A stretch of 64,000 nucleotides of DNA from Lachnospiraceae bacterium (GCA_902363555.1 CABJAM010000011.1:115364-179363), one strand, 5' to 3'. Positions 18,118-27,382 are shown, counted from the first letter of the stretch. The notes: generated by a model not told the origin, from the sequence alone. A program made the numbers and translations.

Positions 18118-19041
18118 CTATTCCTCCCAAAGATTTTTCGGATATAACCCCTCATCTTTTAATTTTCGTATAGCTTCCATAACCACGGGCTTATCCTCCC
18201 GGTAGGTTACGCCATACCAACGGTCCTGAGACTGCAAAACAGCCACCGTCGCTTTCTTTTCCCGGAGCAGTTGTTCAATCATAGACGGCAGGAAAAATTC
18301 ACATTTTAACGGATTCGTTTTTATATTTTCATCGAGAAAATCTGTAAATGCGCCTTTGAGCTCCTTAAAAATACTTGGATAAAAGCCCCACATATTCATG
18401 GATACAGTGCTTCCCTCAGGTATTTTGATCCATGTATTGCCGTCATCCTCAGTGTAAGCGGCATATTTATCCAGCTTTTCAATACGCGTCCGCTCGTGGA
18501 TCTCCTCCAGGTATCCGTCCTCATTTACGGTACAGACACCCCGGGCCACATGGCCGTTTTCAGTCAATGTGTTCTCAAGGATGTAGCCAACCATGGCATA
18601 GCGGTAAACGTCGTCATCACTGTGGCTGCTCAGATAATCGTAGATCATTTTCAATGCGTTGGGGCCGTAATAATCATCTGCATTGATCACAGCAAATGGT
18701 TCGTCCACAACGGCTGCACATGAAAGGATCGCATGTCCGGTTCCCCATGGCTTTTTGCGCCCCTTCGGCACCTCATACCCTTCCGGGATATTTTCCAGGT
18801 CCTGATAAACGAAGGCGACCTCGATCTGTTTTTGTATACGGTTTCCGATGACCTCCATAAAGTCCGCTTCATCCTGCTTCTTTATAATAAAAACAAGCTT
18901 TTCAAACCCTGCCCGTATGGCGTCATAAATGGAGAAATCAATAATGATATGCCCCTGGTCATCAATCGGGTCAATCTGCTTTAAACCGCCGTATCGGCTG
19001 CCCATTCCGGCGGCCATAATCACTAATACCGGTTTCTTCAT
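18118..19041 (-). CDS. Sugar-1-phosphate nucleotidyltransferase (probably UDP-HexNAc forming)
   Basis: NTP-transferase-family protein of 307 aa. The nucleotide-binding signature is MAAGMGSRYGGLKQIDPI at the N-terminus; metal-site AVINADDYYG and a central GTGHAIL follow. It ends two bases before the NahK-like start. From context it most likely converts the HexNAc-1-phosphate made by NahK to UDP-HexNAc, where bifidobacteria use a different uridylyltransferase (LnpC). The nucleotide and sugar are inferred from neighbours. SD AGGAGG precedes the ATG at 19041. Divergent from the AraC-type regulator. Confidence 0.75.
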   Translation of the reverse strand: MKKPVLVIMAAGMGSRYGGLKQIDPIDDQGHIIIDFSIYDAIRAGFEKLVFIIKKQDEADFMEVIGNRIQKQIEVAFVYQDLENIPEGYEVPKGRKKPWGTGHAILSCAAVVDEPFAVINADDYYGPNALKMIYDYLSSHSDDDVYRYAMVGYILENTLTENGHVARGVCTVNEDGYLEEIHERTRIEKLDKYAAYTEDDGNTWIKIPEGSTVSMNMWGFYPSIFKELKGAFTDFLDENIKTNPLKCEFFLPSMIEQLLREKKATVAVLQSQDRWYGVTYREDKPVVMEAIRKLKDEGLYPKNLWEE

Positions 19042-19158
19042 AATAAGTTCCTCCTGTTTTTGTTGAAATATTGGTAATAATAGGATATACTTGAATTAAT
19101 TATTGTGCATAATTTTTTGTGCAAATGACGTTTAAACATTTGCCAGGAAGGAGTACCT
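19042..19158. promoter_or_regulatory. Divergent control region with TTGTGCAAAT motif
   Basis: The 117-bp gap between the nucleotidyltransferase and araC-type starts is AT-rich. It holds TTTTTTGTGCAAATGACG (from 19113) and a nearby TTGTGCATAA. A similar GTACAAATTT stands upstream of the binding-protein gene and GTGCAAATTA upstream of the GH112 gene, so this may be an operator of the adjacent regulator. Core promoter boxes are not clear. Confidence 0.4.
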
Positions 19159-20076
19159 ATGTCTTACCAAAGTGTAACTCTCATCGAAGATATCGTCATT
19201 AATAAGATATACTCGATCCATTATTTTGAATATATGAGCGACTTTCAGTTCGCCGGTGAAACCCATAACTTCTGGGAAATGCTCGTGGTCGATAAGGGCG
19301 AGGTGGATGTCACTGCCGGTGATAAAAATCTTGTCTTAAACCGCGGTGAGATCATCTTCCATAAACCCAATGAATTTCACAGTCTGCGGGCCAACGGCAA
19401 AATTGCGCCCAACCTGGTCGTTGTTTCCTTTGAATGCAACTCTCCGGCCATGTCCTTTTTTGAAGAACAGACACTTAAAATCACCGACTATGAGCGTTCG
19501 CTTCTCGGCACCATTATCAAGGAAGCCCGAATGTCCTTTAAGGGCCGCCTGGATGATCCTTACCAGGAAAAGCTCATTCCCGAAAGTCTCCGGCCGCCAG
19601 GCTCCATGCAGATCATAAAGCTCTCCCTCGAAATGCTGCTCATTATCCTTCTGCGCCGGTACGAAGGCTCCGCCCCCGTGATCCATGAAGAACCGAAAAT
19701 GCCCACCAAGCTCACGACCGTAAATGCAGATACAGAAGTTTACAACCGTATCCTTACCTATATGGAGGAGCATATCTATGCCAATCTCACCATCGACGAT
19801 CTGTGCCGAAGTACTCTGGTGGGGCGCTCCAAGGCTCAGAAGCTGTTCCGCGACCGCAATAACTGCGGCGTTATCAACTATTTTTCTCAGCTAAAGATTG
19901 AGAAGGCCAAGGAGCTTATACGGAATAAGGATATGAACTTTACACAGATATCGGATCTGCTCGGTTACACATCCATCCATTACTTTTCACGCCAGTTCAA
20001 GAAGATCACCGGGATGACGCCCTCGGAATATGCCTCCTCGATCAAAGGCATATCCGAAAAGCATCCGCCGGTTTAA
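19159..20076 (+). CDS. AraC family transcriptional regulator of the LNB/GNB locus
   Basis: 305-aa regulator. An N-terminal cupin-like sensor domain (about 15-120) includes HNFWEMLVVDKGEVDV and IIFHKPNEFHSL. The C-terminal double helix-turn-helix (about 195-295) has LTIDDLCRSTLVGRSKAQKLFR and FTQISDLLGYTSIHYFSRQFKKITGMTPSEY. Only gene of the locus on the plus strand; divergent from the kinase branch and convergent with the permease branch, with its stop codon interlocked with that of the permease. SD AGGAAGGAG precedes the ATG. It probably senses a HexNAc-containing sugar and activates the locus, an inference from position. Confidence 0.85.
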   Translation: MSYQSVTLIEDIVINKIYSIHYFEYMSDFQFAGETHNFWEMLVVDKGEVDVTAGDKNLVLNRGEIIFHKPNEFHSLRANGKIAPNLVVVSFECNSPAMSFFEEQTLKITDYERSLLGTIIKEARMSFKGRLDDPYQEKLIPESLRPPGSMQIIKLSLEMLLIILLRRYEGSAPVIHEEPKMPTKLTTVNADTEVYNRILTYMEEHIYANLTIDDLCRSTLVGRSKAQKLFRDRNNCGVINYFSQLKIEKAKELIRNKDMNFTQISDLLGYTSIHYFSRQFKKITGMTPSEYASSIKGISEKHPPV

Positions 20077-20948
20077 CCCTTGATACCGCCACCGGTAACA
20101 CCTGCGATGATCTTTTCTGAAAGGAAGATGTACAGCAGGAAGGTAGGCAGGAATACGATGATCACGGCTGCAAACAGCGCGCCCTGCTCGCCGTTGTACT
20201 TCATGGCGTTGATCAACGTAACAAGGCCGACACCGACGGACTTCATGGAATCCTCGCTGGCGAAGATCAGGGACATGAAATATTCGTTCCATACAGCCAG
20301 GAAGTTGAAAATGGACACGGTAACGATACCCGGCTGGGCCAGCGGCAGCATGATCTTCCAGAAGGTTTTCATCGGCGGGCAGCCATCCACTGCCGCCGCT
20401 TCCTCGTAAGTCTTTGACAATGTTCCGAAAAAATTCAGGAGGAAGGTGACCGTAAATGGTATGTTCATGCATATATATAGGACAAACAGCGTCAGCCGGC
20501 CGTTCACATGAAATTGCGAGGTCAGGTTAAACAGCGGCAGGATGATCATAATAGTCGGTATACTCATGGCTATAACAAGACCGGTCTTAAATGTTTTGTT
20601 GCCAAGGAATGTATATCTGGATAATACATAAGCGGCCGGTGCAGAGATCAGTATGATGACTACACAGGATACGGAGGCATACAGTAAAGAGTTCAGGAAG
20701 AACACCGATACATTCTGCGCTGCCCACGCCATTGAATAGTTTTCAAAATGCAGGCCCGTGGGGAAGCTGAATACAATACCCTGATTGATTTCTCTTGGAG
20801 TATGCAGACTGGCTGCAAAAATCCATCCGATCATAACAACCGTCAGCAGAACCCATAAAATAAGCACAATATAGCCTGGAAGGAGCTTTAATTCCTTACG
20901 CCAGTTAAAGGGTTCCCGCATTCTCTTCTCTTTTTGCTTCTTTGACAT
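20073..20948 (-). CDS. Carbohydrate ABC transporter permease (MalG type)
   Basis: 291-aa CUT1 inner-membrane permease with about six hydrophobic helices. The EAA loop, which docks the ATPase, is YEEAAAVDGCPPMKTFWKIMLPLAQPG near residue 195. It ends GVTGGGIKG, as MalG-type subunits usually do. It follows the partner permease after 18 bp. Its stop shares the palindrome TTAA with the convergent regulator stop. No ATPase gene is nearby, so a shared MsmK-type ATPase encoded elsewhere is expected. Confidence 0.9.
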   Translation of the reverse strand: MSKKQKEKRMREPFNWRKELKLLPGYIVLILWVLLTVVMIGWIFAASLHTPREINQGIVFSFPTGLHFENYSMAWAAQNVSVFFLNSLLYASVSCVVIILISAPAAYVLSRYTFLGNKTFKTGLVIAMSIPTIMIILPLFNLTSQFHVNGRLTLFVLYICMNIPFTVTFLLNFFGTLSKTYEEAAAVDGCPPMKTFWKIMLPLAQPGIVTVSIFNFLAVWNEYFMSLIFASEDSMKSVGVGLVTLINAMKYNGEQGALFAAVIIVFLPTFLLYIFLSEKIIAGVTGGGIKG

Positions 20949-20966
20949 TTTACGTTTCCCCCTTCC

Positions 20967-21869
20967 TTAATATTCAATCTCATCATCTTTAATCAGCTTG
21001 TTAAAGACGAAGAAAATGATAAGTACAAGCAGTGCCAGAGTCACACCGATGGCAGCGCCGCGGCCGGCGTCACGCTCAACCATGCCCTTTGCACCGAATA
21101 CGATATTGATCATATACTGGACCGGCACGATGGTTGCCGCTTCTGTATCGACCGGCGAAAACATCAGCGACCAGATGTAAAAGCTGATGGCATTAATGCT
21201 CCAGAAGGTGATATTGGTTTTAAATACGCCCCGCAGTAAAGGCATCGTAATATTTGTAAACTGACGGAATTTATTGGCACCGTCGATGGTGGCGGCTTCA
21301 TAAATATCCTGTGGAATACGTTCAATACCACTGAGGAAGATCAGCATGTAATAGCCGACTGCGCCAAAGCAAAAGGCCACAAGCATGGCCCAGAACTTCG
21401 TATCAGCGCCCAGAAAATTCATCTTGGCCAGGCTGTCGATTCCCAGAGCCCTGCCGATGCCAGTGAGAAGTCCGTAACGTTTACTGAAAATATACTGGAT
21501 CCACATCGTTGCCAGTGCAACGGCACTGATAACATTGGGAAGATAAATTACAGCACGGAAGAAATTTTTAAAACGGATACCGCTGGATAAAATAACGGCC
21601 AGCAATAAAGAAATGGAAAGGACGATGATTCCGCCCACAAGCCATATTTTGGCGATATTCGTCAGGGAACGTATAAATATTTCTGTTTTGAACAGTTTAA
21701 TATAATTTTCCAGCCCATAAAACGACCATGTACTTAAATCACCGGTGACATTCTCAACCTTGAAAAAGCTCATAATGACTGTACGGACAACCGGATACAG
21801 GAACATGAAAACGAATGTAATTATGGCCGGAAGAATAAAGCAGACGATCATTGTCTTATTCTTTTTCAT
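20967..21869 (-). CDS. Carbohydrate ABC transporter permease (MalF/UgpA type)
   Basis: 300-aa CUT1 permease with six predicted membrane helices; the first is FILPAIITFVFMFLYPVVRTV. The EAA loop is IYEAATIDGANKFRQFTNITMPLL near residue 200. It forms the heterodimeric channel with the next gene. The substrate is inferred as LNB/GNB or a related mucin or milk disaccharide because every pathway enzyme is encoded around it. A hairpin with a T-run separates it from the binding-protein gene, which would lower permease expression relative to the binding protein. Confidence 0.9.
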   Translation of the reverse strand: MKKNKTMIVCFILPAIITFVFMFLYPVVRTVIMSFFKVENVTGDLSTWSFYGLENYIKLFKTEIFIRSLTNIAKIWLVGGIIVLSISLLLAVILSSGIRFKNFFRAVIYLPNVISAVALATMWIQYIFSKRYGLLTGIGRALGIDSLAKMNFLGADTKFWAMLVAFCFGAVGYYMLIFLSGIERIPQDIYEAATIDGANKFRQFTNITMPLLRGVFKTNITFWSINAISFYIWSLMFSPVDTEAATIVPVQYMINIVFGAKGMVERDAGRGAAIGVTLALLVLIIFFVFNKLIKDDEIEY

Positions 21870-21906
21870 TTTTATCCCCCTTTGTTACATATTTTGGAAT
21901 GTAAAA

Positions 21907-21939
21907 GGATGCGGCGCAGTAAACACTGCTACCGCATCC
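21907..21939 (-). terminator. Intra-operon attenuator between binding protein and permease genes
   Basis: On the minus strand GGATGCGG-ta-GCAGT and ACTGC-gc-CGCATCC form a hairpin followed by TTTT. It lies just after the binding-protein stop and before the first permease, a common way to make more binding protein than permease. Confidence 0.65.
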
Positions 21940-21952
21940 AGATGCAAGTCAT

Positions 21953-23410
21953 TTATTCTGCTGCTGTTTCACTTTCAGCCGGTGTCTCTGCTGTTTCTTC
22001 TGTAGTCTCGGCGGCACCACCGTCAGCGGACGGGGATGTGGGAGCCGGAGCGGCAGCGGCGATTGCGTCAACAAAGCCCTGAGCGTCCAGAGATCCTTCA
22101 AATACTTTCAGGATGTTTTCTTTGATGATCGGCTGTAAATCTGCATTGTCGTTCAGACCGCAGTTCCAGTCGTATACATTTGTCAGAGCATTGAAGCTGT
22201 CCTTGCAGCCTGCGATCATCGCCGGCCATTCACCATTTGTCGGGTCTGCCGGCATGGAATCTGTAGCCAGAGCAACCTTCTGGTCGCCTTCACCTGTGGT
22301 GATCATCATAATCAGATCAAATGCCTGCTGAGCTTTATCAGAATAAGCCGGGATAGCAAATGCCTGTGCACCTACATTGGCGATGGTGTTCGGGTCTGCG
22401 CCGCCGTCAACGGACGGATAGTTGAACATACCCCATTCAAGGTCACAGCCGGTATTGTTGGTGATTTCTCCAGGTACCCAGGATGCGTTTACAACCATAG
22501 CTGTTTCATCATAACCGATAGTATTTTCACTGGCTGGGAAAGCGTCCGGAGCATTTTCTTCAAGATAACCGGCTTTTACAAAATCTACCATATCCTGAAT
22601 GGATTTTAATACTTCTGCACTGTCCTTCCAGCCTACAAGATTACCGTTTTCATCTTCATAAGCGCCATATTTACAAAGGTTGGATACTTTTTCCTGGCCG
22701 ATGTATCTTGCCATATGGTAGCCAAGGTTATAAAGAACATAAGCGTCATCAAGTGCTAATGGATTATAGCCGGCATCTTTAATCTTCTGGCAGCAGTCAA
22801 GGAATTCAGCCCATGTCTGAGGCTCGCTTTCGATACCTGCTTCAGCAAAGATAGCTTTGTTATAGAATACACCGGATGTATACGGCTGATATGCGATACC
22901 TTTAAGGCTTCCTGCCCATCCGCGGATAGCGGTCGGCAGAGCAGCTACGGAATGATTCTCGTAATCAGCAGCTTTGGCCATTTCTTCCAAATCTACACAG
23001 CTGCTTGCATACTGAGTAGCTACACGCTGGAAATCCTCGTCGAACAGGTCGATATCATTCTTAGCGTCCAGAGCAGCCTGGATCACTTTGCTGATGTCAC
23101 GGCCTTTCCACTGAACATCGACTGCAACGCCTGTTTTTGCGGTGTACTCATCGATAATCTCCTGGATGGCTATGGCCTGTGGTGAACCAGCATCCCACAT
23201 GGACCAGTAAACAAGAGTTTCGCCGGTAGCTGCGGCCGGAGCATCGGTTGCTCCTTCAGTTTCCTTCGGAGCCTGAGTCTCTGTCTTGGCATCTGTAGCT
23301 GCCGTAGTGTCTTTTGCTTTCGTCTCACTGCTGTTGTTACCACATGCAGCCAGCATGGATGTGATCATGGCAACACACAATAAAACACTTACAATTTTCT
23401 TAACTTTCAT
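21953..23410 (-). CDS. Sugar-binding lipoprotein of the LNB/GNB ABC transporter
   Basis: 485-aa family 1 extracellular solute-binding protein. The lipoprotein signal peptide is MKVKKIVSVLLCVAMITSMLAAC with lipobox LAAC, followed by a Ser/Thr/Lys/Glu/Ala-rich tether to about residue 65. The core contains TLVYWSMWDAGSPQAIAIQEI and YNKAIFAEAGIESEPQTWAEF. The last 35 or so residues form a low-complexity Ala/Pro/Glu/Thr tail (from about APAPTSPSADGG), unusual for this family. It is presumed to capture LNB, GNB or sulfated forms at the cell surface. The candidate operator lies about 150 bp upstream. Confidence 0.87.
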   Translation of the reverse strand: MKVKKIVSVLLCVAMITSMLAACGNNSSETKAKDTTAATDAKTETQAPKETEGATDAPAAATGETLVYWSMWDAGSPQAIAIQEIIDEYTAKTGVAVDVQWKGRDISKVIQAALDAKNDIDLFDEDFQRVATQYASSCVDLEEMAKAADYENHSVAALPTAIRGWAGSLKGIAYQPYTSGVFYNKAIFAEAGIESEPQTWAEFLDCCQKIKDAGYNPLALDDAYVLYNLGYHMARYIGQEKVSNLCKYGAYEDENGNLVGWKDSAEVLKSIQDMVDFVKAGYLEENAPDAFPASENTIGYDETAMVVNASWVPGEITNNTGCDLEWGMFNYPSVDGGADPNTIANVGAQAFAIPAYSDKAQQAFDLIMMITTGEGDQKVALATDSMPADPTNGEWPAMIAGCKDSFNALTNVYDWNCGLNDNADLQPIIKENILKVFEGSLDAQGFVDAIAAAAPAPTSPSADGGAAETTEETAETPAESETAAE

Positions 23411-23557
23411 AATATACCTCCTTGTTGATTGGGCACCTTGTATAGTATGTACCGCCCTTTGGTAGTTTTATATTATCACTTTCTCCCAAATACTTATTTA
23501 CACAAAATGTTCCATTCTTTGCATTTTTAGCCATTTCGACGAACACCCGAGCTTTTT

Positions 23558-23578
23558 GTACAAATTTGGCGGATAATG
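23558..23578. promoter_or_regulatory. Candidate regulator site upstream of the binding-protein gene
   Basis: GTACAAATTT followed by GGCGGATAATG. The second half is identical to a block upstream of the GH112 promoter, and the first half resembles GTGCAAAT there and near the araC-type gene. A site for the local AraC-type activator is inferred. Confidence 0.4.
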
Positions 23579-23597
23579 TGTACAATATCTTTCAAAG

Positions 23598-23633
23598 TCA
23601 AAAAGAGCCGCGCGATTTTTCGGCGGCTCTTTC
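23598..23633 (-). terminator. Rho-independent terminator after the sulfatase gene
   Basis: On the minus strand AAAGAGCCGC (23623-23632) and GCGGCTCTTT (23602-23611) flank an 11-base spacer and run into TTTTTGA. It ends the GH112-sulfatase transcript and insulates the ABC transporter genes. Confidence 0.85.
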
Positions 23634-23659
23634 CGGAGATAAGAAGGATGAAAAAAATA

Positions 23660-25120
23660 TCAAAAATTAGAAGTTGGCAAAGTTAATATATTGACCGGGC
23701 CCTTTCCTGCGATGAGCTTTGTGCCGTCGCTGTAGCCTTCTTCCCGGCCGTCAAGCTCCGAAATGAGCCGGCGGCGCAGCGTGTCAATACGATTTTTCAC
23801 GGAGCTGTCGTTGATTCGGTCATGCAGCTCCTGCGGGTCTGTGGACAGATCAAAATACTGCTCCTGTCCGGTCTGGGAAAACCATATATATTTATCATGC
23901 TCCGTAACGATCCAGTGATTGGACTTTTCACCGAAGCTGTGTTCACCGTGAAGATCGTCACGGATTTTATGATCCGTATTTTGTGTCATAGGAAGCATGC
24001 TTTTCCCGTCCACACTGGAAGGCACCGGCGCCCCGGCCATATCAAGCACGGTGGGCATCACGTCCCGAAGCTCCACAAGGCTGTGGCATACCTGGCCAAA
24101 ACCGTCCGCTCCCCGGCTTCCCGGACCGGACACGATCATGGGGATATGGGCGCTTCCCTCATAGGGCATGGCCTTGCGGAATAAATGGTGGTCGCACAAC
24201 TGTTCTCCGTGGTCGGAGGTGAACAGTATCATAGAATCCTCATAGCATTTATCATCCACCAGCGCCTGAAGGAGCCGGCCGATCTGGTGATCCAGATGGG
24301 TAATGCAGGCATAGTAGCCGACCTGGGCCTGGCGTATCAGCTCAGGGTCCGCAGGGCCTGTGCCGGAATCAAATATACGTCCGGACTTATCAAGACCGTC
24401 ACTGCTCTCCCAGCCGCCCACGGCCGGCGGCCTCAGATCCATAGCATTGTACATATCAAAATAATATTTCGGCGCATCAAAGGGCGGATGGGGCCGCAGA
24501 TAAGATACGGTCAGGAAAAACGGCTTTGAGCGGTCGCGGCGTCTTAAAAAGTCCACGGCCCGGCTGGTCACCCAGTTTGTTGGGTGAAGCTGCTCTTCAT
24601 AGATCCACGGCCGGGCTACCCAGCCGTTACACTCCATCCCGGTATCGATCACATCGGCATCGATACCCTTTTCATTTTTCAGCCAATGCATATAATCATC
24701 GGCGACCTTCTGGGATTCGTACCACGGCACATCGCTGTAACGGTAATAATGGAGATAACCGTCGTGAAGCTCCACATGGTCATAGCCCAGCAGATTTCTT
24801 AAAGGATGGACATGCATCTTTCCAACACACTGAGTATAGTAGCCGGCCACCGAAAGCTCACCGGCCATGGTATGCTCGTAATCCCACGAAACACCGTCGG
24901 CATAGCCTACCCGGCCGTGGTGCTCCTGGGCCATCCCTGTGTGCAGGGCGGCCCGGGCCGGAATACATGTGGGACATGCGCTGTATGCCCGGTCAAACAA
25001 CGTTCCCCGGGCGGCCAGCGTATCCAGAAACGGCGTCTTCACATCCGGATGCCCCATGCACCCAAGACAGTCGCCCCGAAGCTGGTCGGTCATAATCAAA
25101 ATTATATTTTTCTGTTTCAT
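23660..25120 (-). CDS. Cys-type sulfatase, probably cytoplasmic
   Basis: 486-aa type I sulfatase. The maturation motif CIPAR starts at C52, which a radical SAM maturase converts to formylglycine under anoxic conditions; no maturase gene is in the window. N-terminal metal-site residues are in LIMTDQLRGDCLG, and a second metal-site block is LFTSDHGEQLCDHHLF. No signal peptide or lipobox is present, so it should act inside the cell. The start at 25120 overlaps the GH112 stop by 4 bp (ATGA), implying coupled translation. From this it may remove sulfate from imported sulfated galactosyl-HexNAc. Positional specificity cannot be read; choline-sulfatase-like or phosphonohydrolase activity remain alternatives. 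Confidence 0.85.
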   Translation of the reverse strand: MKQKNIILIMTDQLRGDCLGCMGHPDVKTPFLDTLAARGTLFDRAYSACPTCIPARAALHTGMAQEHHGRVGYADGVSWDYEHTMAGELSVAGYYTQCVGKMHVHPLRNLLGYDHVELHDGYLHYYRYSDVPWYESQKVADDYMHWLKNEKGIDADVIDTGMECNGWVARPWIYEEQLHPTNWVTSRAVDFLRRRDRSKPFFLTVSYLRPHPPFDAPKYYFDMYNAMDLRPPAVGGWESSDGLDKSGRIFDSGTGPADPELIRQAQVGYYACITHLDHQIGRLLQALVDDKCYEDSMILFTSDHGEQLCDHHLFRKAMPYEGSAHIPMIVSGPGSRGADGFGQVCHSLVELRDVMPTVLDMAGAPVPSSVDGKSMLPMTQNTDHKIRDDLHGEHSFGEKSNHWIVTEHDKYIWFSQTGQEQYFDLSTDPQELHDRINDSSVKNRIDTLRRRLISELDGREEGYSDGTKLIAGKGPVNILTLPTSNF

Positions 25121-27279
25121 ATTGTTTTCCATAAAATCTGGCACGGCTCTAATGTATAAGCCATTCCACGGCCTTCGCCATCATAAACCATCGTCTCCTG
25201 AGTCTCGTTGGAGTTATTTACTATGGCATACTTGCCGGTCTGCGGGTAAGCGTGTACCTCGCACAGCAGGTTATCGGCATACCACCGCTCATACTCATTT
25301 TCCTTGCCAGCGGCGTAGAACATGGCGCGCATGAGCAGGCGTGTGTTTTCATAGCTGTAAGGCAGCCCGGCAATGTATACGCCCCGGCCCGACCCATAGC
25401 TGTGTGCTGCGATATGGACCTCATTATCCGAGTATTCAATGATTTCCGTATCCTTATACAGGGCGTAAATATCCTTCTTGCCCTCACCGAAATCAAAGCC
25501 CTCTGTGCGGTCCTTCGTAATAAAATGGCTGCCGCAGCTCTCTTTGAAATATTTATCCGTGGACAATGTGAATCCAAGCTCCCTGTCAACGCCCAGGACA
25601 TCGGCCAACTGGAAGAAACGTCCGCCGTGGTGAACGGCCGAGGGCTCTCCGATGCCGATAAAACCGCCGCCATTGTAGATCCACCGGCGAAGCTGTGTCA
25701 CCAGACCGTCATCCAGCCATTCCTCTCCGCCGGAAAAAGCTGTCATAGCGTCGCCGGCATTGATGATCACGTCAATATCTTCCGGGATACCGCGCTCGCG
25801 GATATCGTCAAAGCTGATAAAGGATACGTCCACACTGGCGCCGCTTAAAGATTCTAGCATACCAAAATAGGAATACGTCTGCTTATACCAAAGTGCGTGA
25901 GCCACCATATATGTCTGCCAGGAACGCAGCCGGCCCCAGGAATTTAAAATAGCCACTTTCAGGCCGCAGTACGGCTTGCTTCCGGCGATATTATCGTAAA
26001 GCTCGCGGAACTCATCCGTCACCTTCTCGATATAGTCCACAAATTTGGGGAATTTATAAGCAAGGCTTAAATATCCGCCATAGCCGATGCGGTCCACAGG
26101 CTTTCTCATAATAGCCCGGCGGGCGCACAGCCAGTTATCAATGGCTTCGATGCACGGGTCATTGCCCTCATAAAAAGTATCCGGGAAGAAATACGGAAGG
26201 AAACGGCCTTCGGTATACTTTACGCCCGGGATCTCGGAAATCAGACGAAGGGTTGCGCCGCCGCCCACGGACCCCACCACGGCGTCCAGACCAATACTTT
26301 CAAAATATTTACCGTAGGGCTCTGTGCCGATCCAGTTATCGCCGAGGAACATCATGGCTTCTCTTCCGGCTTCATGGACGATATCCACCAGCTCTTTGGC
26401 CTTGCGGGCTACAAAGCGCTGAATGAAATCAATATAATCTCTGTAATGTTTTGTCGGTACGCGGAAGGTGGAGTTATAATAGCCATTGTCCACAATATCC
26501 TCCGGGCGGAGGCGGTAGCCGTACTCTTTCGCAAAATCTTCCAGCGCCTTTACAGAAACGGTGGCGCCATAGCCAAACCAGTCCACAAACTTCTCTTTGG
26601 CATTGTCATTAAATACAAGGGTAAAGTGGTAGAAAAATGTGGTAAACCGGACCACATCCACCTCCGGATTATCCTTCAGCCACTGTACCAGATATTCTTT
26701 TGCAAACCGGCCGGACGCCTCCTGGCGCACATCAAATGGAATCTCATGGGGCTTGTCTCCCCAGTTATTTGTTATATGATTGTACATCTGTGTCGGATCC
26801 CAGATGGCATAGACGAGAAAGGATACAGTATATTCGTGGAAAGGCACCGTATTTTCAATGATCACACAGTGCTGCTGTGTATCGACACGCCACAGACCGG
26901 CATCAACAACTTCGCCGCTGGTCCGGTCAATGACCTCCCACCACTGCTTCGGGTCGTGCAGATAGTCCGGGATGACCTGTTCCTGGTAATAGCCTTCCAT
27001 AAAAGCGATCGACAGGCTTGTATCCACAGCCACGTTATGGCGGGACATCAGATACATCTGCTGACATTCGTCCATATGCTCCTTCGCAAATTCATTATGG
27101 CCGCGGGCCACGAAATAGGTCGTATAGATTTTGGCGTCCAGCGCCTTTATATCGTCATCCAGCTTTGTTCCATCGCTGTCACGGAGCGCATCAGCACCCC
27201 AACGGTCAAGCATCTCCTTTGTTTCCTCAAGAAAATTGGATTCACTTGGCAGAGTCACTCTGCCCTTTGTTTTAGACAT
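25117..27279 (-). CDS. lnpA: 1,3-beta-galactosyl-N-acetylhexosamine phosphorylase (GH112)
   Basis: Phosphorolysis of lacto-N-biose (Gal-beta1,3-GlcNAc) or galacto-N-biose (Gal-beta1,3-GalNAc) to galactose-1-phosphate plus the HexNAc. The 720-aa protein follows bifidobacterial LnpA almost throughout: GRVTLPSESNF, KYWEVVDRT-like WWEVIDRTSGEVVD, WDPTQMYNHITNNWGDK, RFTTFFYHFTL, and the general acid D314 in FLGDNWIGTEPYG, then GVKYTEGRFLPYFFPDTF. The cytoplasmic enzyme has no signal peptide. SD GGAGGCGG precedes the ATG. The same family includes D-galactosyl-1,4-L-rhamnose phosphorylase; the NahK-like kinase nearby argues for a HexNAc substrate. First gene of a two-gene transcript with the sulfatase. 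Confidence 0.9.
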   Translation of the reverse strand: MSKTKGRVTLPSESNFLEETKEMLDRWGADALRDSDGTKLDDDIKALDAKIYTTYFVARGHNEFAKEHMDECQQMYLMSRHNVAVDTSLSIAFMEGYYQEQVIPDYLHDPKQWWEVIDRTSGEVVDAGLWRVDTQQHCVIIENTVPFHEYTVSFLVYAIWDPTQMYNHITNNWGDKPHEIPFDVRQEASGRFAKEYLVQWLKDNPEVDVVRFTTFFYHFTLVFNDNAKEKFVDWFGYGATVSVKALEDFAKEYGYRLRPEDIVDNGYYNSTFRVPTKHYRDYIDFIQRFVARKAKELVDIVHEAGREAMMFLGDNWIGTEPYGKYFESIGLDAVVGSVGGGATLRLISEIPGVKYTEGRFLPYFFPDTFYEGNDPCIEAIDNWLCARRAIMRKPVDRIGYGGYLSLAYKFPKFVDYIEKVTDEFRELYDNIAGSKPYCGLKVAILNSWGRLRSWQTYMVAHALWYKQTYSYFGMLESLSGASVDVSFISFDDIRERGIPEDIDVIINAGDAMTAFSGGEEWLDDGLVTQLRRWIYNGGGFIGIGEPSAVHHGGRFFQLADVLGVDRELGFTLSTDKYFKESCGSHFITKDRTEGFDFGEGKKDIYALYKDTEIIEYSDNEVHIAAHSYGSGRGVYIAGLPYSYENTRLLMRAMFYAAGKENEYERWYADNLLCEVHAYPQTGKYAIVNNSNETQETMVYDGEGRGMAYTLEPCQILWKTI

Positions 27280-27382
27280 ATAAACCGCCTCCGTTTTTTA
27301 TTTTTTAATTTGTTCTCAAAAGGTCACCCGTTGGTACCTTTGAAAAGTTGTCTAAAAAGCACTTCAATAACTTTATACTGTT

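Noticed and set aside
23400..23585. Minus-strand 61-codon frame just before the sugar-binding lipoprotein gene
   Set aside because: It occupies the expected promoter and leader region, overlaps the lipoprotein start and has no recognisable feature.
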